Positions 54,006-62,729 of a stretch of DNA of 64,000 bases are shown in pieces. The translations under genes and the position numbers were made by a program. Under the pieces are notes generated by a model. It saw nothing but the letters and a program-made list of their open reading frames with translations, was not told the origin of the DNA and searched no databases. Within the stretch, counting starts at the first letter, position 1. Each line of letters begins with the position of its first letter. The stretch comes from Oculatella sp. LEGE 06141 (GTDB lineage Bacteria > Cyanobacteriota > Cyanobacteriia > Elainellales > Elainellaceae): assembly GCF_015207605.1 (NCBI RefSeq), contig NZ_JADEWO010000026.1, positions 1-64,000 on the forward strand. The letters run 5' to 3'.

Positions 54006-55328
54006 ATGTCTAGAATCAATCGACGCAGATTCATTCGAGCAGGGCTGGCAACTGGCGCGGCGATCGCGGCAACTCGCTGTTCAGCGCCGGTCGCTCAAGC
54101 GCCTAGCGGTACTCCCAACAACCCGGCTCAAGGCCCCGAAGTGATCACTAACCAGATCAAAGATGTGGTCATTCGCACCGTTGGCACCGGAGCCGCGCAA
54201 AGTAATGACATCCGCATCCAGGCCGAAAAAGATCTGGGGTTCAAAATTCAGATGCGAGCGCTGAGTACAGCGGAGGTCATCCAGATTGGCATTACTCAGC
54301 CGAAGCAGTACGACATCTTTGATGGTGAGTTTTTCTCGCTGCCGTTAGTGATTCCGTCTGGCAATCTTCAGGCGATCGATGTCAGCCGCTTAAGCCAATT
54401 TGATGCGATTACGCCTATTTTTACCACCGGGGAACTGGCTCCAGGCGCAAAGGTGAACACGTCTCAAGGAACGGCTCCGCGCAAGGTCATGTTCCTCAAG
54501 GATCAAAACTCCACCGAGTTTGCCACTGACCCTACCAATTGGGCCACCATCATTCCCTACCAATATGGTGCCGATACCCTGGGATATCGTCCCGATCTGG
54601 TTGGCAGAAAGATTGAGTCATGGGCGGAGCTGTTCAATCCAGAGTTTAGAGGCAAAACCTCGCTGCTGGATATTCCCTCCATTGGGATTATGGATGCCGC
54701 CATGATCATTGAAGCGCAGGGATTGATGACCTTTGAAGATAAAGGCAGCATGACCCGTGAAGAACTCGACAAAGTAACAAGGATTTTGATTGAGCAAAAG
54801 CAGGCAGGGCAGTTTCGCGCCTTCTGGAAAAGTTTTGACGAGTCCGTCAACTTTATGTCATCTGGAGAAGTGATTGTGCAATCGATGTGGTCGCCAGCGG
54901 TGACGGCGGTAAAAGCAAGAGGATTGCCCTGCATCTATGCCCCGTTAAAGGAAGGATATCGCGGCTGGGGTGGCGGTTTAGGACTCTCTAAAAATCTCTC
55001 CGGCATTCAACTGGATGCGGCCTATGAATATCTCAACTGGGTGCTGGATGGCTGGCTTGGCGGCTTCCTCAGCCGTCAAGGGTACTATAGCGCCACTCCT
55101 TCGACGGCACGCAAGTTCATGAAGCCAGAGGAATGGGATTTCTGGTATGAGGGCAAAACCGCAGCGATCGATATTGTAGACCCCTACGGTAAGACCATTG
55201 ATGCGGCAGGGGCAGTACGCGATGGCGGTAACTTTGACGAACGGGTTAGCAACATTGTTTGCTGGAACTCATTTATGAATGAGCAAGTGTATCTCGTCTA
55301 CAAATGGACCGAATTCGTTGTGGCATAG
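54006..55328 (+). CDS. ABC transporter substrate-binding protein, spermidine/putrescine type
   Basis: A 440-residue periplasmic protein. The N-terminus NRRRFIRAGLATGAAIAATRC carries a twin-arginine motif with a hydrophobic stretch and a Cys at 25 that could be a lipid attachment site. The body has two lobes with QYDIFDGE, IPYQYGADTLGYRPDLV, FRGKTSLLDIPSIG and GYYSATPSTARKFM, fitting the PotD/PotF-like family. The ligand is not determined; PotD-type residues cannot be checked by eye. The start lies 20 bp after the ATPase stop. Confidence 0.85.
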   Translation: MSRINRRRFIRAGLATGAAIAATRCSAPVAQAPSGTPNNPAQGPEVITNQIKDVVIRTVGTGAAQSNDIRIQAEKDLGFKIQMRALSTAEVIQIGITQPKQYDIFDGEFFSLPLVIPSGNLQAIDVSRLSQFDAITPIFTTGELAPGAKVNTSQGTAPRKVMFLKDQNSTEFATDPTNWATIIPYQYGADTLGYRPDLVGRKIESWAELFNPEFRGKTSLLDIPSIGIMDAAMIIEAQGLMTFEDKGSMTREELDKVTRILIEQKQAGQFRAFWKSFDESVNFMSSGEVIVQSMWSPAVTAVKARGLPCIYAPLKEGYRGWGGGLGLSKNLSGIQLDAAYEYLNWVLDGWLGGFLSRQGYYSATPSTARKFMKPEEWDFWYEGKTAAIDIVDPYGKTIDAAGAVRDGGNFDERVSNIVCWNSFMNEQVYLVYKWTEFVVA

Positions 55329-55352
55329 TTCAATTAGCGCCAACTTTCTTCT

Positions 55353-56210
55353 ATGCAAATCTCTTCCAAAGATCTTCGACCCTATCTTCTCGTTGCGCCT
55401 CAGACCCTCACCTTTCTCTTTGCGCTGGTTCTGCCGATCATGGCGATCGTGATCATCAGCTTTTGGGATTTCAATGGATTTACATCGGTTCCAGGATTCA
55501 CGTTTAACAACTACCTGGGTATCTTTTCATCACCGGTTTACCTCAAAACCTATCTCAACACCTTCAAGTTTGCGTTTCTGGTCTGGCTGGTCTGTGTGCT
55601 AATTAGCTACCCAGTGGCTTACTATTTGGCGTTTCGCATCAAGAGTTCCAAATGGCAAACGATCTGGTTTCTCATTTGTACTGTTCCTTTTCTTACCTCT
55701 AATATCATTCGCATGATCTCCTGGATTCCATTCTTGGGGCGGGAAGGGCTGATTAACAAAGCGCTAATAGGGTTACACCTGACCAATCAGCCTGTGGAGA
55801 TGTTTCTCTTTTCTGACTTCTCGGTGGTGCTGGCGATGGTTCATCTCTATGCGCTGTTTATGGTGGCTCCCATTTTCAACAGCATGATGCGGATCGATCG
55901 CGCGTTAATTTCGGCGGCTGAGGATTTAGGCGCATCCAGTTTTAATATTCAAAAACGAATCATTATGCCGTTGGCGGCTCCTGGTGTGGCGATCGGCACG
56001 ATCTTTGTTGTAACGCTGGTGATGGGTGAGTTTGCCACTATGCGCCTGATGAGTGGCGGCAAAGCCTCGTCGGTGGGTTATCTGATCAAAAACCAAATTG
56101 ATAGCTTGCAATACCCAATGGCGGCTGCCAATGCCGTTGTGCTGTTAGCAATCACACTGTTGATTGTGTTTGGCATTCTCCGCATTGTTGATATCCGCAA
56201 GCAAATTTAG
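55353..56210 (+). CDS. ABC transporter permease (PotB-like)
   Basis: A 285-residue membrane protein with six hydrophobic helices. The EAA loop reads SAAEDLGASSFNIQKRIIMPLAAPGV (about 188-213), the contact with the ATPase. It is 24 bp after the binding-protein gene. A dispersed repeat and 174 bp separate it from the second permease. Confidence 0.9.
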   Translation: MQISSKDLRPYLLVAPQTLTFLFALVLPIMAIVIISFWDFNGFTSVPGFTFNNYLGIFSSPVYLKTYLNTFKFAFLVWLVCVLISYPVAYYLAFRIKSSKWQTIWFLICTVPFLTSNIIRMISWIPFLGREGLINKALIGLHLTNQPVEMFLFSDFSVVLAMVHLYALFMVAPIFNSMMRIDRALISAAEDLGASSFNIQKRIIMPLAAPGVAIGTIFVVTLVMGEFATMRLMSGGKASSVGYLIKNQIDSLQYPMAAANAVVLLAITLLIVFGILRIVDIRKQI

Positions 56211-56240
56211 ATCAAGATGATAGCGCTACTGCCAGTCCTC

Positions 56241-56330
56241 TTACAGCCACTTTCATTTGCATTCACCACACCCCACACCCCACACCCATCTTGGCAAGAC
56301 TGTAGCTGACTCGATTGAGAACTGCTATAA
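56241..56330. repeat. Dispersed repeat, copy 2 (90 bp), between the permease genes
   Basis: Bounded by TTACAGC (56241-56247) and GCTATAA (56324-56330), in reverse orientation to 33562-33657. The GT-rich middle is reduced to repeats of ACCCCACA. It sits inside an operon, so it may alter the message between the two permeases. Confidence 0.8.
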
Positions 56331-56384
56331 GCGCCCTACCGTCCATCATTCTGAACACCATCCCTCCATCTCTTCATAAATGCT

Positions 56385-57212
56385 ATGGCAGCGACCCAAA
56401 AAACGCCCTTCTCCGCTCATCTGCTAACGGTCTTCTTTGCTTTGTTTGTTCTGTTTCTCTATGGCCCCATGATTGCAGTCTTTCTACTGTCACTTCAGGG
56501 GCCAGAAGGCCAATTAACCTTTCCCATGCGTGGGTTTAGCTTTCATTGGATTGGTGCTGTATTTGGACAACAGCGAATTGGTAATTTTGTAGAAGCCTTT
56601 GGGCGATCGTTTTGGCTGGGTCTTCTGGTCATGCTCATCACTGTGGTCTTTAGCGTCTTGGCAGGGTTGGCGTTTCGCACTAACTTCCGAGGCTCGAACC
56701 TGGTGTTCTATTTGACGATCTCCAGCCTCATTGTGCCCAGTATTCTAGTTTCGTTGGGCATCGGTGTAGTCTTCAGTCTGTTGAATCTGCCCGTTCAATG
56801 GTACTCTTCAGCGCTGGCAGGACATTTGACCTGGACGTTACCATTTGCCTTTTTAATTATGTTGGGAATTTTTGGTCGCTTTAACCCGGCCTACGAAGAG
56901 GCTGCCCGCGATTTGGGAGCGAGCGATCGCACCACCTTTTGGCGCATTGTCTTTCCCCTCATAGCCTCCAGCGTCATTGGTGTGGGGCTGCTTGGGTTCA
57001 CTCTTTCCTATGATGAGTTCACCCGCACCTCATTGATTTCCGGGGAAACCAACACATTGCCACTAGAGATTTTTGGGATGACTACTAACGTCACCTCTCC
57101 TGCGCTTTACGCCCTGGGAACGTTAACGACTGTGTTTTCCTTCGTGCTGATTGCCATTGCCCTATTTACCATGCAAAAGTTGGAGGAACTTCAAAATCAG
57201 CAGGAACGGTAG
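56385..57212 (+). CDS. ABC transporter permease (PotC-like)
   Basis: A 275-residue membrane protein with six hydrophobic helices and EAA loop EEAARDLGASDRTTFWRIVFPLIASSV (about 167-193). It should pair with the PotB-like permease in the membrane. The dispersed repeat precedes it, and a large hairpin follows at 57314. Confidence 0.9.
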   Translation: MAATQKTPFSAHLLTVFFALFVLFLYGPMIAVFLLSLQGPEGQLTFPMRGFSFHWIGAVFGQQRIGNFVEAFGRSFWLGLLVMLITVVFSVLAGLAFRTNFRGSNLVFYLTISSLIVPSILVSLGIGVVFSLLNLPVQWYSSALAGHLTWTLPFAFLIMLGIFGRFNPAYEEAARDLGASDRTTFWRIVFPLIASSVIGVGLLGFTLSYDEFTRTSLISGETNTLPLEIFGMTTNVTSPALYALGTLTTVFSFVLIAIALFTMQKLEELQNQQER

Positions 57213-57313
57213 TTAAAGAGGCTGATCAATTTAGCGCTGAAGGCATTACAGAATCGTGGTATCTGTCGTCTACGCTCCCATCAGGAACGTCCAAATCCTG
57301 AAAATCCCCTAAC

Positions 57314-57346
57314 GGAAAGTGAGAGGGCACTGCCCTCTCACTTTCC
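57314..57346. terminator. Perfect 33-nt hairpin
   Basis: GGAAAGTGAGAGGGCA and TGCCCTCTCACTTTCC are perfectly complementary with one base between; the real loop will be a few bases larger. It lies about 100 bp after the PotC-like stop and 15 bp after the minus-strand microprotein stop, followed on that strand by GGGGATTTT. It can serve both. Confidence 0.75.
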
Positions 57347-57668
57347 CAGTGTTGTTGCCGTTAGCCCTTGATGCGTTTTAGCAACAGAGCAATTTGAGAC
57401 CTTTGTGAAGATGAAGTTGTTTCAACGGACGTAGGGCTATCTTGAGGAGGTTTAGCACCACTCTGGTAGGGAATTTTGCTGTTCATTGTAGTATGTAAGA
57501 TGCGGTTTGAAAATCTTGTTAATACATAAGATAGTAGTTGTCTGGAACTGGGGCGAGAACTGACTTTAGGACTATTTTGACGCGTTCCTGATGAAACTTT
57601 AGAAGTAGACCAGATGAAAGAGGCCAGATGGATGCAGAGTACTCACGCTTCATCAGGTTCAGGAGCGT
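57347..57668. other. Region containing a possible minus-strand microprotein
   Basis: Apart from 57361-57486, no other gene was recognised here. Confidence 0.35.
57361..57486 (-). CDS. Possible 41-residue microprotein
   Basis: On the minus strand the frame encodes MNSKIPYQSGAKPPQDSPTS, then a Thr/Ser stretch and the basic amphipathic tail RSQIALLLKRIKG. The stop is followed at once by a perfect hairpin, as for a complete gene. There is no strong ribosome-binding site and no recognised family; it may also be chance. Confidence 0.4.
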   Translation of the reverse strand: MNSKIPYQSGAKPPQDSPTSVETTSSSQRSQIALLLKRIKG

Positions 57669-59393
57669 TTAGGCCGGATAGATTCGCAGACGACGATAGG
57701 GTTCCTCTCCAAAACTGGTAGAAGTGAGTTGATAGCGTTCGACTAACTCATGCTGCATCTGACGTACCGCCGCAGAGCGGGGCAGTAACTCCACGGGTTG
57801 CCCCTTTGGAATAACAATTTGCTCCACGGCGCGTCTCGCTTCTTCTAATGCTTCTAGTTCATCTTTGTTGCCGCTTTCAAACAGGCTTAATTCATGTTCT
57901 GCAACCGCCTCAGATTGTTCCATTCCCAACAGCCGCCGCAAACTGCGAGCGATTTCCGGAGCCGTGTTAGTGTTAACAACCTGCACTGGCAAATGCCGTC
58001 GTTTTGCTAACCGTTGCAGCTTAGATTGATGTTTTACATGGGTGGGGATGGTTAACACTGCATCTGCCCCATCCATCTCTCGTACCAAATGAACAGGCAG
58101 GTTTAGCGTTTGGATGACCTGCTCTAGCTGATGATGACTGATGCCATAGGGGTAAACCCGTAGCGCTCCCTCTAACGTTTGGCGATCGCTCTCATCTGTC
58201 TGCTCAGCCCACGGTGCGCCATTGTAGGGCGGTGCTGCCAATGACAAATTTTGAGACGGGTCCCATGTCCCCAGGCTCTTTTCGGGATAGCGCGGCTGCG
58301 GAAAGGGTAACACTTGTCCAGCTCCACGTTGGGGCTGAGAGGGTTGAACAGAACTAACAGAACTAGACGCAGCTCTGCCTGTTCCTGGATTGGGAACCTC
58401 ACGGGTGATGATAACCTGATCGCTATCATTCACCGTTCTCAGTTGCGGTTGTGGTTGCCGCCCTCGCAGCAGACTATCCACCGTATCCGTAACGCTCTCA
58501 TGTATCACCCAACGCTGCCGCTCTAACATTTCCACGGCAATGTCAAAGGTGGGTGGGGCTTTACGCTCCAACACCGCCTTTTGGCTGCCCCGTCTCCTGG
58601 CTTCGTCGTCACCCAACGTTACCGATTGAATACCGCCCACCAGATCCGATAAGGTGGGATTTTTGATCAAGTTCTCAATTCGGTTACCGTGCGCCGTTCC
58701 CACAAGCTGCACACCCCGTTCGGCGATCGTCCGTGCGGCCAGGGCTTCTAGCTCTGTGCCAATTTCATCAATGACAATCACCTCTGGCATGTGGTTTTCC
58801 ACCGCTTCAATCATCACCTGATGCTGAAGTTCGGGATGGGCAACCTGCATCCGTCGTGCCCGACCGATCGCCGGGTGAGGAATATCACCGTCGCCAGCAA
58901 TTTCGTTAGAGGTGTCAATGATTACCACTCGTTTGTTTAAATCATCAGCCAGTACACGGGCAATCTCGCGCAGTGCCGTTGTTTTACCCACACCGGGACG
59001 ACCCAACATCAGAATTGATTGACCCGTTTCAACTAAATCACGAATCATGGCGATCGTCCCTTGAACGGCACGACCCACCCGGCACGTTAGGCCAATGACT
59101 TCACCCGCTCGGTTGCGAATGGCACTGATGCGGTGTAAGGTTTGCTCAATTCCAGCCCGGTTGTCGCCGCCAAACGCGCCCACTTGCTGAATACACTCAT
59201 TGATCTGCTCATGAGTGACAACCGTATGAGAAAGATATTCTGCTTGGTCGGGAAAACGGGCTTCTGGACGACGTCCTAAATCCAGAACCACTTCAATTAA
59301 ATTGTCTCGTTGGGGATGTTGCTCTAGCCGCTGCCGAATTTCGGGGGGCAAGATATCCAGTAACTTCTGGAGATCATTAGTTATCTGCATCAA
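57669..59393 (-). CDS. ycf45: Ycf45-like AAA ATPase with R3H nucleic-acid-binding domain
   Basis: A 574-residue protein. Walker [15 protein letters not shown] (from about 131), then [25 protein letters not shown], Walker [15 protein letters not shown], and [25 protein letters not shown]. This AAA core resembles SpoIIIAA and the Ycf45 proteins of cyanobacteria and plastids. The C-terminus (about 500-574) is an R3H module with [35 protein letters not shown], expected to bind single-stranded nucleic acid. Function is not established. The likely ribosome-binding site is not strong. Confidence 0.88.
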   Translation of the reverse strand: MMQITNDLQKLLDILPPEIRQRLEQHPQRDNLIEVVLDLGRRPEARFPDQAEYLSHTVVTHEQINECIQQVGAFGGDNRAGIEQTLHRISAIRNRAGEVIGLTCRVGRAVQGTIAMIRDLVETGQSILMLGRPGVGKTTALREIARVLADDLNKRVVIIDTSNEIAGDGDIPHPAIGRARRMQVAHPELQHQVMIEAVENHMPEVIVIDEIGTELEALAARTIAERGVQLVGTAHGNRIENLIKNPTLSDLVGGIQSVTLGDDEARRRGSQKAVLERKAPPTFDIAVEMLERQRWVIHESVTDTVDSLLRGRQPQPQLRTVNDSDQVIITREVPNPGTGRAASSSVSSVQPSQPQRGAGQVLPFPQPRYPEKSLGTWDPSQNLSLAAPPYNGAPWAEQTDESDRQTLEGALRVYPYGISHHQLEQVIQTLNLPVHLVREMDGADAVLTIPTHVKHQSKLQRLAKRRHLPVQVVNTNTAPEIARSLRRLLGMEQSEAVAEHELSLFESGNKDELEALEEARRAVEQIVIPKGQPVELLPRSAAVRQMQHELVERYQLTSTSFGEEPYRRLRIYPA

Positions 59394-59594
59394 TCTGAAC
59401 GGGTGGTGTTAGGGTGAATTCAAACTGCTGGTTCAATTGGGAACGAATCGCTAAAGGTTGCAGGCTAACAGGCTAATAACAGGCTAATAGTACAGATCTT
59501 AACTGTAGCAAGATCGTCTCAAGTTGCGGCGGGAGAACCGATCGCCCCAGTAGGGATTGTTCTCTCAGTATCGATGCATCGATACGCGCTGGCA

Positions 59595-60566
59595 TCATTC
59601 AGAAGCATTTTGAAAAGGAGTATAGGTTCCGCCTAACGACTCAACAATCGACCTTGTATTCGCCACCATCATCTTGATATACGAATCGGCTTCACTACCC
59701 GGTGCCCCAATGGAATCGGAGTAGAGCGGATTGGGCGACAGTTCTACCCCAGCCTCTTCCGCCACTGTGGTAATTAAACGAGGATTGATCGTCGTTTCAG
59801 CAAAGATAGTGGGCACACCGGCGGCTCGCACCGCATTCACTAACCTTTGAACCGTTTGAGCGCTCGGTTGCTCCTCGGTACTGATGCCAATTAGCGTGCC
59901 AACCACTTCGAGCTGATAAGCACGGGCATAATACTCAAACGCATCGTGGGTTGTAATCAGCTTGCGCTGGTCGGGCGGAATTGTGGCAATCTGCTCGCCA
60001 ATCCAGGTATGCAACTGCGCTAATTCTTGCGTCAGTTGTTCTGCATTTCGAGTAAAAGTGGCTTCGTCTTCAGGAGACAGCTCAATCAAAGCATCACGGA
60101 TGGCTGCAACCATAGCGATCGCATTTTCGGCACTGCCCCAAACGTGCGGATCGGGTACGCTGCTCCGTCCTTCTAATTCCGTTTGTAGAGGGGGTACTAC
60201 TTCACCAACGGCTAGCCGCTGAGCATTCGCGCCTGCCGAATCGGTTAATCGAATCAGGGCAGGTTCTAAATTGTAGCCGTTATACAGGATGAGGTCGGCT
60301 TCTTCCAGGGCAACCGTATCCGCTGGCACTGGTTCATACACATGCGGGTCGCTGCCCGGATCGAGAATCCCCGTCAGGTTAATTTCATCTCCACCCACTT
60401 GCTCTGCCCAGTCGGTGATGATGGTACTGGTCGATACAACCCTGGGCAACGAATCTTCAGCCGCTGTGCCCTCGGCGGTAGTTTGCCGATCGCATCCTCC
60501 CAGCCATAGCCCTGCCAGCAGTCCTACAATGGCTAGCCACCGCGATCGTGTCTTCTGTTGTTGCAT
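59595..60566 (-). CDS. Metal-binding lipoprotein of an ABC importer (TroA/ZnuA/MntC family)
   Basis: A 323-residue cluster A-I binding protein: lipobox LGGC (C25), then H75 (SDPHVYEP), H141 (PDPHVWGS), H207 (TTHDAFEYY) and D284 (YSDSIG). H-H-H-D is the TroA/ZnuA-type set; Mn-specific proteins such as PsaA have Glu at the third position. There is no His-rich loop as in most ZnuA proteins. The metal (Zn, Mn or both) is thus open. The matching ATPase may be the gene at 63205, 2.6 kb away in the opposite direction, rather than adjacent. Confidence 0.82.
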   Translation of the reverse strand: MQQQKTRSRWLAIVGLLAGLWLGGCDRQTTAEGTAAEDSLPRVVSTSTIITDWAEQVGGDEINLTGILDPGSDPHVYEPVPADTVALEEADLILYNGYNLEPALIRLTDSAGANAQRLAVGEVVPPLQTELEGRSSVPDPHVWGSAENAIAMVAAIRDALIELSPEDEATFTRNAEQLTQELAQLHTWIGEQIATIPPDQRKLITTHDAFEYYARAYQLEVVGTLIGISTEEQPSAQTVQRLVNAVRAAGVPTIFAETTINPRLITTVAEEAGVELSPNPLYSDSIGAPGSEADSYIKMMVANTRSIVESLGGTYTPFQNASE

Positions 60567-60741
60567 AGTTCCTGCGGTTTCATTTTTAGTTCATAGTCTC
60601 TTGATCTTGCCCTATCAGTGACCTACCTTTTGCCAGATGCTCTTCCACTTGCCGCTATACCGGAGTCAACCCGCTGCTAGAAACCTCCAACCTGATTAAG
60701 GTTTGCAAATTCTGCTACTCGGATCGATCGCTCCCAGACAT

Positions 60742-60770
60742 AATAAAGTCATACTCATTACGACTTTATT
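60742..60770. promoter_or_regulatory. Dyad symmetry, possible operator or terminator
   Basis: AATAAAGTC (60742-60750) and GACTTTATT (60762-60770) are perfectly complementary with an 11-bp spacer. Position in a divergent control region favours an operator, but it does not match a metal-regulator box I know. Confidence 0.35.
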
Positions 60771-60797
60771 TGAATAGTCAAAATCCTGAATTGCCAA

Positions 60798-60888
60798 GTA
60801 GGGGCGAAGCATCTGGTAGACAATGTCTCGGTTGTTCCAGCCATCCTGATTCGTAGCTTGCTTCTCGCAGAGTATGCTTCGCCCCTAC
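60798..60888. repeat. MITE-like element with 15-bp terminal inverted repeats
   Basis: GTAGGGGCGAAGCAT (60798-60812) and ATGCTTCGCCCCTAC (60874-60888) are perfect inverted repeats enclosing 61 bp. Sequences ending in GTAGGGGCGAAGCAT are widespread in cyanobacterial genomes as small repeats; this recognition is from memory. Confidence 0.7.
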
Positions 60889-61018
60889 ACCTATCGGGTA
60901 ACTAATCAGACTTTTACAACATCCTCCAAAGGAAGACGAGGTTAAACACAGTTGAGGAGTGACCCAACGAGCGGCTGGCGATTCTCATTTAATTAGACTC
61001 TTAATTAGGAGAACGATC

Positions 61019-61696
61019 ATGGCTAAAGTTGCTCAAGAAGTTGTGCAAACGGCTGGCATTGATGTAAACGAGCTGGTTCAAAAGCTAGTGCGAGCGGCCT
61101 CGGCTGAATTTACAACCTATTATTACTACACTATTCTGCGCGTCAATGCGATCGGCTTTGATGGCGAGGGTTTAAAGGAAATCATTGAAGATGCCCGTCT
61201 CGAAGACCGCAACCACTTTGAGGCACTGGTGCCCCGCATTTATGAATTGGGCGGAGAACTGCCCCGTGATATCCGGGCGTTTGCAGACGAAGCAGCCTGT
61301 CCAGATGCTTACTTACCAGAAAAACATCAGGGCAATGGCAACGCCTCGGCTCGGGTTGGGTTTACAGGCGGCAGCACTGAAGAAGCAAAAGCAGCCATTG
61401 CAGATGTCAAGCAATCGGTTGAGCAGGGAGATATCTATAAGATGCTGCACGTTCTGGTAGAGGCAGAACGGTGCGCCATTCGGGTCTATACCGATCTGTG
61501 CAACATGACCTTCGGCAAAGATCACCGCACTTACGAACTGGCTCTGGCCATTCTGAATGAGGAAATTGAACACGAAGCCTGGTTCTCTGAGTTCTTGGGC
61601 GATGGGCCGTCGGGGCACTTCCGGCGAGGCACCCCCGGAGAATCGCCCTATACGTCCCGGTTCATGGTAGTACCCAACGGGCATGGGCATCGGTAA
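61019..61696 (+). CDS. Ferritin-like protein, DPS-like (thioferritin-type) candidate
   Basis: A 225-residue protein with a four-helix ferritin core. Metal ligands fit E30, E62-x3-H66 (LEDRNHF), E148/E150 and E181-x3-H185 (EEIEHE). Cys152 and Cys161 flank the third helix, which suggests the DPS-like (thioferritin) group rather than classical Dps or bacterioferritin. It should bind or oxidise iron to limit peroxide damage. AGGAGA sits 5 bp before the ATG. It heads a run with a Rieske protein and a pentapeptide-repeat protein. Confidence 0.75.
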   Translation: MAKVAQEVVQTAGIDVNELVQKLVRAASAEFTTYYYYTILRVNAIGFDGEGLKEIIEDARLEDRNHFEALVPRIYELGGELPRDIRAFADEAACPDAYLPEKHQGNGNASARVGFTGGSTEEAKAAIADVKQSVEQGDIYKMLHVLVEAERCAIRVYTDLCNMTFGKDHRTYELALAILNEEIEHEAWFSEFLGDGPSGHFRRGTPGESPYTSRFMVVPNGHGHR

Positions 61697-61824
61697 GCGG
61701 GTCGTTTATGCGGATGGTAGAGGCGTGCATAGGAGTGAGTGGGATGCTGGTGTGCGCCTCTACGCCAGGGCTGGAGAAGCAGTGACGAGTTTCCCAGCCC
61801 TGATCTTAAATCGGAGATAGGGCT

Positions 61825-62181
61825 ATGGTGCAGTTGGTTAACGTGGCTTGGGTGGATGAGGTGGCTCCCGGTGAAATGCGAGCCGTGGACGTGAACGAGC
61901 AACGGCTGATTTTAGCTAACGTAGAGGGTACATTTTACGCGATCGCGGCTGATTGCCCCCACCGACAAGCGCCCCTAATCCAGGGTTGGCTCTGGGGACA
62001 TGCGATTGAGTGTCCCTGGCATCACTATCGGTACGACCTGCGAACCGGTGAAAATTTGTACCCTCGCAACGTTTACCCCACGGATCTCACCTATCTTGAG
62101 AAAGACTTAAATCCGCTGCACTGCTATCCGGTTCAGGTTGAAGGAGATGCCGTTTTAGTAGAGATATCAGGAGGTTTGTGA
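61825..62181 (+). CDS. Rieske [2Fe-2S] ferredoxin
   Basis: 118 residues with C44-x-H46 (DCPHRQ) and C63-x2-H66 (CPWHHY), the pattern that binds a Rieske cluster through two Cys and two His. The spacing is that of the small soluble Rieske ferredoxins of oxygenase systems rather than PetC, and there is no membrane anchor. The redox partner is not evident; the ferritin-like protein upstream is a candidate. The stop overlaps the start of the next gene by one base (TGATG). Confidence 0.9.
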   Translation: MVQLVNVAWVDEVAPGEMRAVDVNEQRLILANVEGTFYAIAADCPHRQAPLIQGWLWGHAIECPWHHYRYDLRTGENLYPRNVYPTDLTYLEKDLNPLHCYPVQVEGDAVLVEISGGL

Positions 62182-62729
62182 TGGCTTTCAATGCTGGATG
62201 GTTGCCCCCAGGCTGGGAAATGAGCTGGGGAGATATGGATACAGAGGCATTAGTGCGCCGATATGCTCAGGGCGATCGCAATTTCCGTGAAGTGAATTTA
62301 GCGGGAGCAACGCTGTGGCGAATTGACCTGAGCGGGGCAGACTTCAGCGGCGCAGACCTGGTAGGTGTCAATTTAAGTGAGGCTAACCTCAGCGGTGCCA
62401 ACTTAAACGGTGCCAACTTGACGGGCGCAAACCTGCGACGGGCAAACCTGAGCGATGCCAAATTGATGCTGGCAATTTTGCGGGGTACCAACCTGGAACG
62501 GGCAGAACTGACCAAAGCCCAGCTAGAACGAGCCGACTTAAGCTGGGCAACCCTGACCGGATGCAACTTAAGTAGTGCCGACCTGAGCCGCGCCAACCTG
62601 ACTGATGCCACCCTGACGGCTGCTATTTTGAGAGGTGCCAATCTCAAACAAGCCAAACTGAAATGGGCAACCGAAACCACTATTGATCTGGGATGGACAA
62701 TACTGCCTGATGGCACGGTTCATGAGTAA
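62181..62729 (+). CDS. Pentapeptide-repeat protein
   Basis: A 182-residue protein. After about 35 residues (GWLPPGWEMSWGDMD), about 25 pentapeptides of the A(D/N)Lxx type run to about residue 160 (for example ANLSGANLNGANLTGANLRR), which should coil into a right-handed quadrilateral beta-helix. The short tail ends DGTVHE. Pentapeptide proteins can mimic DNA or act as scaffolds; no specific role can be read here. GGAGG precedes the ATG at 62181 and lies inside the Rieske gene, so the two are translationally coupled. Confidence 0.88.
   Translation: MAFNAGWLPPGWEMSWGDMDTEALVRRYAQGDRNFREVNLAGATLWRIDLSGADFSGADLVGVNLSEANLSGANLNGANLTGANLRRANLSDAKLMLAILRGTNLERAELTKAQLERADLSWATLTGCNLSSADLSRANLTDATLTAAILRGANLKQAKLKWATETTIDLGWTILPDGTVHE

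Larger units (their letters stand above)
60567..61018. other. Divergent control region between the metal lipoprotein and the ferritin operon
   Basis: Contains TTTCAT-like half-sites at 60578-60594, a 9-bp dyad AATAAAGTC / GACTTTATT (60742-60770), a 91-bp inverted-repeat element (60798-60888) and a direct repeat of TTAATTAG at 60989-60996 and 61001-61008 just before the ferritin start. No gene recognised. Confidence 0.45.

Noticed and set aside
59595-60566. Firm mntC name for the metal lipoprotein
   Set aside because: The third ligand is His rather than Glu, so a strict Mn assignment is not supported by the sequence.
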